DNA of 64,000 bases from Branchiostoma floridae (GCF_000003815.2 NC_049990.1:9291115-9355114); one strand, 5' to 3'. Shown: positions 18,213-31,900, counted from the stretch's first letter. The notes: generated by a model not told the origin, from the letters alone. Translations and numbers: made by a program.

Positions 18213-20770
18213 GTGGTGAATGCTAAATGATACATATAACTTGCTCTTCTTCAACATAAGACTTACAACATATAGCTTCAAATGATAACTGCAACACCAA
18301 CCACTAATAGCATGCAGTTTTTGTTTCAGAATAACAAACTGAGAGTGCCAAAGTTTGAACTTGAGACTTTGCGGTCTACAATCAAGGTTGCTAAGAACTA
18401 GATCTTATATTGAAGGCTACTTTTTTCTTAACAAATATTTCTTTTATTTGTATGTTCACAACAGTTTTGGGGTACATGCAGAGGATGTCATACATTAGCC
18501 CAAGTATTAGCCTTTTTAGTCTACCAGGACATAGTCAAGCTGATACTCAGGCTAGTCATCCATATAAATTATAATCAAACCAGCATATGGACTCATAAGC
18601 ATCAGATTTACAAGAGTAAATTGGTAAGGTATTTTAAAATATTTGTAGATTGTATATTTTCTACAAGTTTTTCCCGACCCGTCCATTGCGGAAAAAAACG
18701 TTTCGGACCGGTCCGCTGTACCGGTACCCACCCCTTACACAAACTGTACATGTAACTCCTGTGTCTCTTACTGATGAAAGAGAGAGAGAGAGACGCAGGT
18801 GTTCTAACAAGCACACATCCACGCGTGTAAAACCCTCAGTGATTATAGTGCCGCCTCCAACATACTGCAAAATAAAGTAGTCCCCGATAGCTATTAGTGG
18901 ACGTAATGATTTCTTAATGACTTGGCTCAAATTTTAACACTCAACGAATTCATTTCAGTGAGCTACGAAGATGTAATGTTCACATTTTTCAGAACTGAAT
19001 CGATCACGTCGTCCTGTAATGGAAAACAATGGGGGAAATCTACGGTATATCACGAGAAGAAATTGTCGTGGTTGCGAATTGATGTATGGAGTTGGGGTCA
19101 GGGATATTTATCCCTAAGCGATCCTATCGTCTGGCTGCGATAATGTTCTAACGTTACAGATGGCGGTTACCACCCCGCCCTCGACGCATGAGGTGTGCAT
19201 ATGAAATGAGGAGTTACCGGACAGTTAAGTGCCCAAAGTGGGGCTTGTCTTTCAGTCCATAGAAGCAATTATGTCTGGTACCCCGCGTAGACGGCAATTT
19301 GTAAGGGCAAAGATATTGTCGCTGGTTGCTGGAGGTTGAATATTTTATTTATAGCACGACATATATTGTTGCATTTTTAAACAATATTGCCCTGTCCCTC
19401 CCGTTTTTATGATATGCTGTCGTGATAAATTAAACATGTACACATACCATAGTGTGTATTTTCTAGAATTAATATTCAAGATCATTGTACATCTGTGTAT
19501 TTCACATTGCCATTAACATCCTAAATGCAAGTTTGGATCTATACAGCTGTGTTTCTCGTGCGAAGAAAACAAGCACATCAAAAAGAAACAAAATGGCAAT
19601 GTAAATGAGTTACATACAGATGCTACCTAGTAGCATATCATAATATTGACTCACAAAATTGTATTTGAGATTAAAGTCTGAAATGCATGTATTCTAGAAG
19701 TACAAGTAGTTGAAAAACAATAAGTTGAAATTATTGGACAGTTGTAAGTCAAATGTTTCATTCGTAGACCTAGTTTTATTGCTTCGATTGAGAATATTAA
19801 ATGTTGGTCAAATGTTGATTTGATTCTTGTGTCAATGGGGAAAAATACATGTATCTACTAGTAAGGCACCAGTCCAGTACCACCAAAAAGTGGTCACTTG
19901 GCCAGATGGTGCTTAATACTGTATGTAGCAGTGGTCATGTTACCTGTCCAGGTTTGACTGTATGTTTGTTTGTGCTAGCAGGATAGCTAAAAGTACAAAA
20001 TTTATGAAAGGATTTCTATAGATTTTTTCAGACTTTATTATGATGCCTGGACCCAAAAACAATGTTATATGGTTTTCTAAATGTCTTCTGTACAAAATCA
20101 TATGATATAGAAGAACATAGTTTTATTTACAATGGAAGAAAGTCTCTAGAAGAAAAATGCTCAGTTAATGCCTTCACACAATCTCTACAAAAGAGTATCC
20201 TAAAGAGATGAGACATTGTTGAATGACAACGTTCGTACATGTACATTATTGCACTGTGAGTTACACAAAGCTGTTGCATTACAGAACCAGGGACCCTCTG
20301 CATCCCTTTTTCACTTCTTCTGTGCCTCTAATTGGTACTGGATAGAATCCCTTGCCAGACATTAAGTCCAGGGAAACTGATGTATGCAGGTTTTAATATT
20401 GTTACTAAGCCACATGTACATGTGTATTGGTGGTATGTAATATAATGGTGCATAGAAGACGTTCATAGAAGTTTGTGAACAATGACACAACACGTAAGAT
20501 TTAACTGGTATGGATGAGTGATGAGTTTTACTAGTAGCTCTTTTATAAACTGTTCTAATTAGCTACATCTATCTTCATCAGTCGGCAGTCTACAACATGT
20601 ATTTCTGACAATCAGGTGATAAATGGTCAGGAGAAGTAGCTGAAGTAGCTTGATGTAGGTCTTTATGCTTCAGTACTTGAGTGTTGAAAAGTGCAGAGAA
20701 TACAAATGTGTCAAACTATGAGATGTATCTCCTCTTTAAAAGTATGTGGTACTGGCTACTGGCTATATGT
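18213..20770. other. Gene-free stretch after the LINE
   Basis: AT-rich DNA without a supportable ORF, RNA gene or full-length element. The LRR gene's lost 5' part was looked for here on the minus strand, because a simple LINE insertion should leave it here, and was not found. Confidence 0.5.
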
Positions 20771-20772
20771 TT

Positions 20773-21060
20773 GCTTTACTGCAAATTTAGAACATCAGTC
20801 TCCTTTTTCCTCTCCAAATTGTACCTTAAGCTTGAGGAAGACTAATTTTAGCCTGGTATCCATCTATTCCCTGGTCCACTCCTCTCATCGCTTCTCCAGA
20901 GCAGACTCCGCTGTGCTGGCTATCTGTAGCTTACTGCAAATATGAAATCAGGCCATTGGTCTTCTTTTTCCTCTCCGAAGTCTACCTTGAGAAAGACTGA
21001 TTTTAGCCTGGTACCATCCATTCCTATTCTGACCCTGGTCCATTTCTCTGATCGCTTCTC
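20773..21060. repeat. Tandem duplication of about 158 bp with CCTGGTAxCATCC words
   Basis: TTTACTGCAAATTTAGAACATCAG at 20774 is repeated, diverged, at 20932. Both copies go on through TTTTCCTCTCC, GAAGACT, TTTTAGCCTGGTA and CATCGCTTCTC-like words. The AGCCTGGTACCATCC word also forms the arms of the foldback at 57294-57392, so these may be related pieces. Confidence 0.65.
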
Positions 21061-21104
21061 GGCAGCAGACTGCCGCCATTCCCATTGCCATGATCATACA
21101 TGTA

Positions 21105-21484
21105 CAGGGCTCAAAATTCATTTTGAGGAATAGGTGCACTGGTGCACCCAACCTAGAAAATTGGGTGCAGCCAAAAATTTTTGCGTGCACCACATAAAAT
21201 AAAATAAAGTAGAATATCAGAATAATGTAATTGCAAACCTACTTGATTAGTAATTTGAACAGAGCTCTTCAGAATTTGGAAGTACTATGACAGTCATTCT
21301 ATTATCTTTCTAACACATAGATGTCAAGAAGGTGTTTACTTAGTATACTGACATCTTAGCATACATACTACTAAGCCTATGAAAATATTTGGGTGCACCC
21401 TGTGCACCCACAGAAAAATATTGGGTGCACAGCTCCAATTTTGGGTGCACCTGGGTGCACATGCACCCAGTATTTCGAGCCCTG
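21105..21484. mobile_element. hAT-like miniature element (GGGTGCAC family), 8-bp target duplication
   Basis: Starts CAGGGCTCAAAATTCATTTT and ends CAGTATTTCGAGCCCTG, so the ends are inverted (CAGGGCTCRAA). The interior carries repeated GGGTGCAC words at both ends. It is flanked directly on both sides by TACATGTA, an 8-bp duplication that fits hAT elements. That word is common here and is its own reverse complement, which weakens the point. A second copy lies at 46220-46569. Confidence 0.75.
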
Positions 21485-22270
21485 TACATGTATATGATTA
21501 TGATTCCTGCACAGATCCCATATGTCGTGCATTTCTCAGAAGCAGTTTTACTACATGGTTGAACTTGAGTCTGACTTCCTCTTGTAGTCCCACACTTTTA
21601 TCATGCTATTACCAAGACAGTATAACTCAGAGCCTATCTGTAATATATATTATGCAAGCATTCAAATGCCAATCATTTCTTGGGTTTAATATTACTATTA
21701 GGCAGGGGAAGTGATTAGAGGTCTCAGGTAATGGGAGCTAGAAGAGTACTGATATCTCTGGCTAGACTGCTTTGGCGTCTTTGCTATATAAGTCATACAG
21801 AGAATATTGAACTTGTGCCAAACTTTTGGACAGGTGGTCTCTTGGCACAGTTGCAATGCACATTTTAGCAAACACATTTTGTAAATTGTATACATAAGAC
21901 AAGTTCCCACAACATTAGTTGAGTTTTTTCCATTGTGGCGTTGACATGATGGATATGAAATTAGCACTAAGTTACATTGAGTCTTGTGAAATGATCTTGG
22001 GAGGTTGTAGAATACTACTGGCAAAGAGGCAAGGTTAAGTATCTTGTTGAAATGTCCATCCAAGAGTTTGTCCAAGAGCTTTTTTATTCCCAACAAACCT
22101 TGACATCTCGTAATAGGATTTATGAAATCATTAGAGCTTACTATTATAGTACATTTTTCTGGCCAGTATTATCCAGATTATAAGTTTAAGGTCTACCTCA
22201 ATTAGATTAGAATTAGCTTAGAAAAAGAATCCTTTAGATTCTTGATGCTTGTGCTGAATATATAGTCACT

Positions 22271-22495
22271 TCGATGAAGATTAGACATCCAGGTAATAAG
22301 ATATGCCAAAAAGCAGTTACTCACGACAAGCAACCGGATATGATTTTGGAAATGGTCAGACATTTGAGATAGCATCCAAGATATGTCGATGAAGGTTAGA
22401 CATCCAGGTACATGTAATAAGATATGCCAAAAAAACAGTTACTCAATGACATCATATCCAGTTGCTTGAGTGACTGCTTTTTGGTATATTCTGTA
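22271..22495. repeat. Inverted and tandem repeat with CATATCCxGTTGCTTG words
   Basis: TTAGACATCCAGGTA ... AATAAGATATGCCAAAAA occurs twice, at about 22281 and 22396. CCAAAAAGCAGTTACTCA ... GGATATGAT near 22306 is inverted at 22450-22485. A relative of the same end lies at 43881-43915. This looks like a degraded DNA-transposon-type miniature element. Confidence 0.55.
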
Positions 22496-22559
22496 TATAG
22501 TCAAGCCTGGCCAATGTGACCACTTTTGGGGGGTTCTTTAGGTTATTTCCCCATTGACA

Positions 22560-22765
22560 TACTGTAAATACATTTAAGTTCGTGGGGATTTATTTTCGCG
22601 ATAGCGGGAAAAAAGGACTTTTCGCGGTGGATTTAAGTTCGCGGTAACACCATAGACTAATACCATAGTAGAAAAATATACGCGGTGGTTTTAAGTTCGC
22701 GGTGAAGTGATCACTGCAAAAACCGTGAACATTAATCCACCGCGAACATTTCTGCATTTACAGTA
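22560..22765. mobile_element. Miniature inverted-repeat element, TACTGTAAAT family, copy 1
   Basis: The ends are TACTGTAAATACATTTAAG and TTTCTGCATTTACAGTA. The interior has several CGCGGTGG and AAGTTCGCGG words in both orientations. Flanking TA on both sides fits a TA target duplication of the Tc1/mariner kind. It lies inverted relative to the copy at 25360-25564. Confidence 0.78.
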
Positions 22766-22836
22766 TCGTAGTATTAAGAAGAATCCTGTCATAGTGACTA
22801 CCTGTCTACTTTTGTGTACATTGACCAGATCTTGCC

Positions 22837-22849
22837 CCCCCCCCCCCCT
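22837..22849. repeat. Poly-C tract
   Basis: A run of about 13 C follows CTTGCC. It is a simple repeat with no function visible. Confidence 0.7.
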
Positions 22850-25359
22850 CGAGTGGCCTTCTTGAGCAGGTCCCACTGTATTCACTTTGCAGTTTCACTT
22901 TTGCACTGTTAAAAAAAACAACAGCAGACTTGGATCTAAATTGTTGAATCCGACCTGATCCCTCTTTGACGTCAACGCACAAAGGCCAGCCATCTAGCAG
23001 AAAGACGAATTTCTCATGGCTAAATTCCAGATATTCACAATCCTTGCTCCACAAATTGCAACCTACAGTTCAAATGTAAACCCTTTTTACATGGACCTGG
23101 AGTGTGACTCGTGTGTTTTGAGAGGCCACTAGGTTGATTCACAGCTGTGAACATTTTGCCAATAACTTACGGTTGAAGTACTTTACCTGCTACAGCCTTC
23201 CACAGGGCAAGATTGAGTATTGTGCCTTCAGCACGGCTCCAGCCAGCGCCCGTCATTCTGTCATTTGACAAAACTCGGCCGCATATGATGGGAAATCTTA
23301 AAACCGTTCCATCAACCTTGACAGAGAAAAATTGGTAGGTAAAAATATAGAAGTAATCAAATTTGAATTAACGACACCCAAACATAGGTCTGTAAATTGA
23401 ACAATGTCAGAAATATATACATGTAACATTACATGTGACCAAAAAAATAAGTCTTTTTAGGATTTGTACATCAATGGGAAATAGAATGAAGGAAAGGAAT
23501 TTCAAACTGACTACAACCCTGGCCTATAGGGACTCAAGGCAGATTATAATGTAACTAATTAACATTGTCAAAGTTATGGAGTCCTTCTGATGCCAGACTG
23601 CTGCAATGTGGTCACAACTCTAGATCTCATGCTGCATTCAAAGATGAAGTCAACAAACCATTCTCTGAATATGGTGTCTTAACTGTAAATGATGGATCCC
23701 AACAAAGGGAATAAGACAACCAAACTGAGGAAAAGCTCATATGTAGTATTCCTTGATATCACCTCTGTACATGTATCTGTATAGCCAGTGCAACTGTCCC
23801 TCAGTGTAACAAACACTGACATATGGCGCAACAGTGACTGGTAACTGGTATTACTGAGTGCCCCGTCACACCTAACCTTTTCACATCTATCTGCAAGCAT
23901 CCAGTGAGGATGCTTCTTCATACCGTACTTGGTGGTAATGAGGTCTACTCTATAAGTTTGTTTCTGGAAAGGTATCCCTGGACACTCCTAACTCTAATCC
24001 AGACATTACATTGATCTCTAATGCCTGACTCACTAATGGTCAGATGGCAAAGGTGATATCCCATGAGGAACGTTTCCCAATGTAAAGCATGGGGAAAAGT
24101 ACACATTACGACAGAACAAAAGTTCAGTTTTAACAACGATAGATGGAAAAGGATGGAACCAACCATGCTCCAGGGGGAACTAGAATAGAATAAAAGAGGA
24201 AACGTACATGGAGATTTAATTTTGTGATAGTTAAAAAATTGAGTGTTTGTAGTGGTTTTAAATTTGAAATGAAGGGGTAGGCAAGTAGAGATAGAACTTT
24301 TCAGTGAAAATGTCACGTATTATGCAATATCTAACTTATTGTCGAAAATAACACAACAGTGCCACAGTGAACAAACTCCGCAGTGCCACACCGGTGCCCT
24401 AAGTGCAGTGAGATACCACCTTTAGCCAGCCTTGCATTTACCATTTCCTACCAACAGAATTGTTCTCCAAAGCAAGTTCAGTCCCATCAATCATTTTGTA
24501 CCCAATTTCCACAACATTTTTAACTTGATATTTATACGGGGGAGCTCGAGGTCAGGAAGAGAGTTGGTAAGACCACCCATAAAAAGGCAGACGGATTGAA
24601 GCGGACCGACAACATGACCACAGGAAGAAGCTTGTGTACCTTTTATTTGTTGTGGGAGCGGAAATAGCCTTCAAGTCCAGAAGAAGCAACTGACAACAAA
24701 CAGAGGCTCAACCATATAGCGGTGTCTCTTTGTCCTGACTACGTTGTCCAAACACACCCGTGTCCCAAGTGCCTTCTAGTAGTTCTGCTTGCCAAGTAAT
24801 ATATAAGAGCAAGTCTTGGGTAGCAAAATAAGGGCTCTATAGTCAACTGTTTCTGGAGTATTATGTAATTGAGCCACTTCTCTAATTCAACAAAAAGCAT
24901 AATTGTTGGTTGAATTTGCTGTGATTTGTAATGCACAATCCCCCATATGCAGACTTGTAAATGAAATCATTAATTAATTCAGTGTAATAATAACTAATAT
25001 ACAAATGTATGGCAAAGTGGAAAAGGTAAAACTTTTTTTTAACCCTAGCCTGTATATGCAATACGAAATCACTGATTGAAGAACTTAATAGAAGATCTAG
25101 TATCCAGTGATAATGATATAAGTGACCCTGCCTTAATTTATTCAGATTTTGGGAATACCAGTCCTAGCTGTTGTCGCTGACCCAACATACATGTACACAC
25201 ACCTCGAAGGGTTGCAGTCCTTAGAATGTGTTGCAATTGCAAGCTGTGATCCACTAGTTCGTATACTATTTATTGTGATCATCGAAAGGAGCTAGAAATT
25301 TCCAATGTAAATACTGTACATAAAGTAGCATCTGTCACAAAACTAATGGATTTGAAAGA
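22850..25359. other. Gene-free stretch between two TACTGTAAAT elements
   Basis: No frame here has domain-like content or splice logic, and no RNA gene was seen. The longest minus-strand frame (24316-23945) has no recognisable motif. Confidence 0.45.
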
Positions 25360-25564
25360 TACTGTAAATGCAGAAATTTTTGTGGTGGTTTTGTGTTTGC
25401 GGTTTTCGCATTGCCAATTCACCGCAAACCTAAAACCACCGCGAACATTCTTCCATGGCAGTATGTAAGAAACTACAGTGCATGGTGCTTCCGTGAACTT
25501 AAAACAGTCCTTTTTCCCGCTACTGCAAAATTAAATCCCCGCGAACTTAAATGCATTTACAGTA
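25360..25564. mobile_element. Miniature inverted-repeat element, TACTGTAAAT family, copy 2
   Basis: The ends are TACTGTAAATGCAGAAATTT and CTTAAATGCATTTACAGTA. Two internal sub-palindromes carry GTGGTGGTTTT / AAAACCACCGCG and CCGTGAACTTAAAA / TTAAATCCCCGCG. It belongs to the same family as 22560-22765 and the split copy at 40003-40590. Confidence 0.8.
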
Positions 25565-26700
25565 GCCCTTGAATGAGCTAATCTTGATGATGATGACTTT
25601 TCTTTTCCTTGGACTTGTACTACATGTGCGATGTTCCAGCCCATGCCAAGAGTTGTGTGCTATACTGTATCCAGGCAGGCAGGCATCCTGTGTGGTGGTT
25701 TCACAAGGAAATAAGAGATTAAGTGCTACAAAAACATCAACAACACGCCCAAGCTCAGGTCAAGGGAAAGGTTAACCACAGCACAGAATAGGGAAGCGTA
25801 CCTCTCTTGGCAGTCCAATCACTGTAATTTCATTAGGCTGTTTAACCTTGGCAGTGTCATGGTCAGATTAAACCAGTTGTAATCAGTTACTCAAAGCTTT
25901 GAACCTTCTTCCTGTTGCTTAACCCTATGTGCTACCTCAAAGGTGAGGGTAGATAGAGTAGTGGAAGAGATGAGTGGAGTGAAACCAATTCAGATATACT
26001 CATATAGTTTTTTAAAATTTGTTAACCCTAATTATTCATTTACCTTAATTGTGAAGAAGGTTTTATACATGTATGTGAGTGTGTTTGTTTGTACGTTATT
26101 GAACCACATATCTCAAGAAACTATGACTGGATCTACATTGTGTATGATATTTGGTATCCCCCCACCCGAAATGATGAACAATAGAACACAGTTGAGACTG
26201 AAATATGGTAACGTTAAAACTCAGTAAAATAAGACTATGTAATAGGTAACCATATACAATATATGTATGGGACCCCTAGCAACTTTCCACCGTACTGCAG
26301 TGGATCTTCCTGTTTGGATATCTCATTTTCAGTGGTAAGTAGCTCATGTTTAAAAGATGCTTTTGAATAAAAGATATCCTGGACCTACATGTACCCCAGC
26401 CTTTAACTTAAGTTCAACTTGCTGATTTCAAAGGTGTTTATGAGTGTTTACACATACATGTATAATAAGAATGAGCCTTTTAACATTGTACATATGTGCA
26501 GGAAATAGTCATTTTAATGTGCTTGCTCATGCAGGGCTTTCCTCTAAATGGACTGTTTGAAAACAAGGATTTGGTAGAAGGCCAGGATTTTCCTTGTTGA
26601 AAACATGTTGTTCCCTTTACTGTAATGCTAACAGTTGAGTTTGACAGCTACATGACTTTGTATGGCTTTGTTTGAACTTTTCAAAATCCATCAAGGGCAC
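25565..26700. other. Gene-free stretch
   Basis: Only short chance frames were seen; none has a family signature or splice-bounded coding continuity. Confidence 0.4.
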
Positions 26701-26785
26701 AACATTAGGGCTTGCTTTGGATTTGAACCCAGAACCTTTAGATTTTAAGTCAACAGCCGTATCCACAAGACCACCTGGCCACCTG
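26640..26785 (-). repeat. tRNA-Leu-derived SINE remnant
   Basis: Read on the minus strand from about 26783, it begins GGTGGCCAGGTGGTCTTGTG, an A-box-like segment. A TTGACTTAAAATC anticodon-arm-like segment follows (TAA would read as Leu), then the B box GGTTCTGGGTTCAAATCC. The acceptor arms no longer pair. The sequence after the B box, with GTTGTGCCCTTGATGG, looks like a SINE body. It is therefore a SINE or tRNA pseudogene, not a working tRNA gene. Confidence 0.6.
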
Positions 26786-26900
26786 TGGTACATACCATTA
26801 ACATGCAGCTGAAATTCACCTTAACCCATGTATCCTGAAGCAGTTCTTTCCTGGGAACAAGTCAAATTTGTGATGCCCAGAGGGTTTGATGAAAAGGGTG

Positions 26901-26960
26901 GGCTGTCTCCCAGGCCTGTCTCCCAGGCCTGTCTAGCTGGCCTGGCTATCATGTCAGGCT
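26901..26960. repeat. CCCAGGCCTGTCT duplication, related to 55345-55425
   Basis: GTCTCCCAGGCCT is present twice in tandem, followed by CTGGCTATCATGTCAGGCTACC. A diverged version, GGCTGGCTATCATCAGGCTGAGGCTTCTCAGGCTACCC, lies at 55370-55410. It probably belongs to a dispersed repeat. Confidence 0.5.
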
Positions 26961-27640
26961 ACCGAGATCCCCACATTCATACCCCCACAAATGGCTAGCC
27001 TCTCATGTAGCTGCGCCCTAGCCTCTAGCAGAATGCAAGAAAATTACAGCCATTATGCTGGTATGGTATGAGAGCATATATATATACTTAGCGTATTGTC
27101 AAGACATCTACAAGCAAGATAAACTGATATTTATCTACCTGACAAAATTAATGTGTGAATTTCTAAAGATCTGCAAACAGATAAACAGCAACATCAAGGG
27201 AGAAGGAAACAACGATACCATACTGGCAGTTTTGCCAAACAAAGGAGGTCATAGAAGCCCAGCCTTTTCATTGAACCTATGCCCAGAATGTTAATGTTGG
27301 TGCCAGACTGTCTCTGTACCCGCTCCAGGGAGTGTGACTGTTGCTGAGTAAAGATACCTCATCATGAAGTTTGGCTCACTTCCAGGTGGAAAATAGATGT
27401 TACATTGTGCAAAAGAAGGATTTTATGAAATTTCACAATATTCCCATTGGTTATTATCAAAGTGAATCTTTAATTTTGGTGCCAGTACTAAATTGTCTTG
27501 AAAAAAAAATGTCTGACATGTATACATGTGCACATATAAATCATAGATGCGCATATACAAAGAAGTCATGACCATAGCTTGTCCAGAACACAAGATCTCA
27601 CAACTGGAATCCTGTTGCAGTACAATGCAAAGCTGCTAAT

Positions 27641-27687
27641 GGGCACACACACACACACACATACACACACACACACACACACACATG
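27641..27687. repeat. AC microsatellite
   Basis: About 22 CA units with one T interruption. It produces the spurious Cys-Val and His-Thr frames on the two strands. Confidence 0.92.
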
Positions 27688-28787
27688 CAAACACTACCAA
27701 AATAGCATCTAGCAAATGGATGCATGTCGCAGTGCAAGGTTTATTAGTGTCATGCACAGCATTCATTATGCCCAACCCATATGGTCTTGCCACACTCCTA
27801 AACATGTGCAGAATATGAAGCAACTAGAGCAGAACCTCCCCAAGGTGTGATACATGCAGTACTGATCATACTTCACCAGCCAAAAATATTTCATTATTGG
27901 GGATCATAAGATAGATAGAATGTCATCATATTTGATGCATGTTTGTGCAAGAAAACATATAAATAATGTAAAGACATCAATGAGAATTACATGTATCTCC
28001 TTTTTCTTGGAGGTAATTAAGATTAATAAGCAAAAGGCCAAGGTGAAAACTTTACATGCTAGGCAAAAAATTTGCACCTGACTATAGTAGTAACACCCTT
28101 TACGTTCAGACTTTTTTAAAAGCTAAGTATTACATTGTATCTTGCAAACTCTTATCACAAATAGACTATAGATATAGACAGTATAAACTACTGTCAGTAA
28201 CAGTAAATGTTGAAACTTTTGCAGTTGTTTTATTTTGATGGTGACCTATTCAATTCTTGACACTGCGAATATGTCTCCCTTCCATGACTACAACAGTGTA
28301 CTGTACATGTTGAATTTCAGCATAGTCATATTTTTGTAACCTCCATTTTGCTTTTCTTCTTGGCTTGGCTTTTCTCAGATGAAGATGTCGACCCTACGTG
28401 AAGTAAAACCCAGTAAAAGTACATATGTAGATGCATTAACTGTCAAACAACAAGTTGTCCTCACATGGTCCCAGTAAATAATGCCTGTGAACTGAGGCAG
28501 ATGGGAATGTGATAGCAGCTAATATCCTAACTTGCTGTGTTGCTATTAGTCTTCGGCCGTTAATATCGAAAGTCTAAGTCTTGATGAATACACAGGACAA
28601 GTTGGTGACATTTACCTGTAAGTGCTTCATTTGTCTCGCCACAGGTTTTTGAATGTCAACAGTTTTGTTGTAAGCCACCGGCCAGAGGTTAATGTACAAA
28701 ACGTAGGAGGGGATAAAATGTGATTCTCTCTTTTCCTTTAGTTGGCATATTTTCACATTTACAAAAACTTATCATCTATGTAAGTTG

Positions 28788-28985
28788 CTAGTTCATTTTA
28801 ATCCGTGGGTAACCTAAATTCGTTGTTTTAAAAAACTGGGTATTTAGAGATTTCAGTTCAACGACATGTCAACATTTTCAAAATATTGTAATGTAATCCT
28901 ACCTTCCACCGATTTAACGATCCCAAAATACCCTATTTTTATATACGACGGATATAGGTTACCCTACTGATAAAGGTGAACTTAG
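28788..28985. mobile_element. Palindromic miniature element, AGTTCACCTTTATCCG family, copy 1
   Basis: The left end, CTAGTTCATTTTAATCCG then GGGTAACCTAAATTCG, is inverted at the right end as CGGATATAGGTTACCC then TGATAAAGGTGAACTTAG. The centre has TTTTCAAAATATTG, which is also at the centre of copy 2 (44469-44675). Confidence 0.7.
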
Positions 28986-31900
28986 TCTAATGTTATGCAT
29001 GTATTTTGTCTCATTACAAAAATTATGATATATGCCATAATGTATGCTAGGTAAAAAAATTAGAGTTTTTTTCAGACCTGTAAAGCTACTAAAAGATTAT
29101 GATTAAAAAAAGTCAGCAGTCTGAAATTTTGCAGTGGAATATAGTGCCAGTTTGACCCTTCTTTCTCTTGGTCTTTTTGTGTATCTTCAGTCTCATATTT
29201 CCAGACTACAATGTCTTGTACATGCACATTGACTTCAACGACACACACCATTATTGATGTAAAATGATGTAGAGACCCATTAGCTGGTTGCACTCATTTT
29301 CTGATGAGAGCCCTAATATGATTTGGAGAAGCGCCAACCCAGACATTTTGGCATTGATTCGCTCCAATAAATGGATACGAACGGCGCAGCGTCCTCACCT
29401 AAAACACTGACCTCTTGTTGAGCGACTTCTGACATTTTGGGAGGCACACTTTTGAATCTGAAAGGCTTAAGTTTAATGAGGATCTATGTCTAAGTAGGAG
29501 AAACCTTTGCCTCCAACTTCCACCCAAACATCACAAACAATTGTCATGACAGCATGAGAAATAGTTTAGTAGTGTGTAGTGTTAGTGAAATTCTGCGGCA
29601 GTGACGATAAAGGTTTAGTGTTCTCCACTTATTATGAAGACTTCACTTATGCTGTACATATGTTGTGTGTTTCAAAGTAAAAGTTAAATTTTTGTCAGAA
29701 TTTAAGTATACCATAAACTGCATGTGTATCACTACTTTATCTTGCTGCTTCTACCTGCATGTATGTCATACTGTATCAATAAAAAAAAATATGTAGCTAC
29801 TCTTGTAGAAGTCATGTTGTACTACACTGCACAGCTGACACTGCATGTTCATTTCAAAGAACATGATTCGTGTTGATATTACTGTATTTACATGTAATAC
29901 TATGTACATATTGTACATGAGGGGCAAATTTTGCTTTTCCTGTGAAACAGCCATCCTGGCATGCCATAAAATAGATTTCTACTTACTTATAGTGAATGAT
30001 TAAACCGCCTGGGGGTTTAAACCAGAGGCTGTGTGATTTCACTGATATTTGTACTTCTACATGTAACACGACAACGTCAAAGATTTCTCCATGCTTGGAT
30101 TTGCCAAGTTTATGGCGCACAGGTGACCTTTCTAGGAAGTTCCCAAGCTTAAGCGTAATCACAATTTAATCTTCTTGCTGCTGCCTAACACAATAACCAA
30201 TACATATAGATGTACGTATAAGGTGCCTAAAGGCTACCCTAGCAAGCTGACAGTTAAACGCAGATTGGTATTACTCCAGGCACTTGGAAAGGTCAGATAC
30301 ATTAATTTTTTTTCATATCAGATCCAACGTCTCGTACGACATGAGAATGTTGACCTTCAAATGTCATACCATGACCCCAGAAGTTCAAGTACATTACAGT
30401 AAAGGCTATGTACAAGTATGAGGAAGCCCTGACCAAGCAGAATATGGATTTTATGAAAAAAAAATTTTTAAATTCTTGCTCAATCACGTAAGAAATACTT
30501 TTTGTATGATGGTTCTTTTTGTACCATTTATTCCTCCACCATTTGGATTTACTGTATATTGCACATCTTACCTATGATTTTCATAAAAATATCATGAGCT
30601 AGGGTGTTCTCTTAAACTAGCAGGACGGAGATTTTGTTATGACTATTATCACCTCAGCACACTCCAATCCATATTTCATTGATAACCCTGAAATTAGGGA
30701 GCATCTCAGTGGACTGCTCCTACATTGGATTTGTGCTACCCTTCACTTATCTAGATACATCATGTATAATGGGAATATCAAGCAAAACGTAAAAATATGA
30801 CTAAAAAGACGCCAAACACACAAGGGTGTAAAAGAGATCCATATCTATACCGAGAGAAATCCGTGGATGGCCCGGTCAAATGGCTCGGCCGCAGTGAGGT
30901 CTCCAACATGTGTGGTTGCTTGCAACCAAGACTGCAATTCTACAATTCTGCATTTCTAAGGTACTGCACCCCCTTTCATTTGTTCAAAGCTGCAGCTCAA
31001 CTAGCAACTGAAAGATGGCAGCTCTTACTAGTAGTCTCTGTGATCTGGAGCTTGCAATTTCAGCAGTTGCTGCTAGATGTCAGCACATGGCCATTGATGC
31101 TACAAATGTAGATCAGGAGACCATCTGTGATGTTTTACCAATATGAGTTTCAGCACACCTTCCAGGCAGTGGCATACTTGCTCCAAGATCAAGACAAAAC
31201 TTGAATATAGACTATCTTCTATCATTAAAGGCATTAAAGTTTAAAGGGCTGTATGATTATTTAGAATACAAGTTACAACTTCTTGTACAATTTGTCCAAA
31301 TTTAGCTCACTGTGATGTGGTATGTGTGATAAGCATTAAAAACATGCCGTGTGATTGTGTTTCCATGTTTGGACTATCACTTATACATGTGGGTCCAACT
31401 GAAACTGTTTGTGTATCAATCTACTATATACACATTGACTGCCAATAAATGCAACTCTGTTTGGGCAGAGAGGCAAAGATTTCTCCTAAAATCCATAGCT
31501 CAGAAATCTATGCCTTTTGGCTAAGCTCCTTGCAGATACACTCAGTCTGTAATCTTTTGTTCTTATTGCTTTCCACATCACTGGCACTATCCCATTTGGC
31601 GGATTGCTGCATACAAAAGGATATAATCATATATTGTATGGCAGCTTGATATTGAATGCACTGAAAAGTAAATGTGAGTGTTTGGATATAAACATACCTT
31701 CAATACACTTACCATATAAGGACATTTACATTACCCTACCCTCTTTAGATGTTCTCACTTTATAATTACATTATAGAAAATCACACCTAATTGGCAATAA
31801 CCCTGACCCATTATCTCTGCACGTGTTTGGAGCCAAGTAAATTAGTGAGCACACGTGAAGAGATGAAAAACGCGGCACAGAAAACGTAATGTCTGGTAAA

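Noticed and set aside
26705-26785. Functional tRNA gene on the minus strand
   Set aside because: The acceptor stem does not pair and the sequence continues into a SINE-like body.
27566-27823. Frames on both strands around 27.6-27.8 kb
   Set aside because: They run through an AC microsatellite; no motif outside it and no splice logic.
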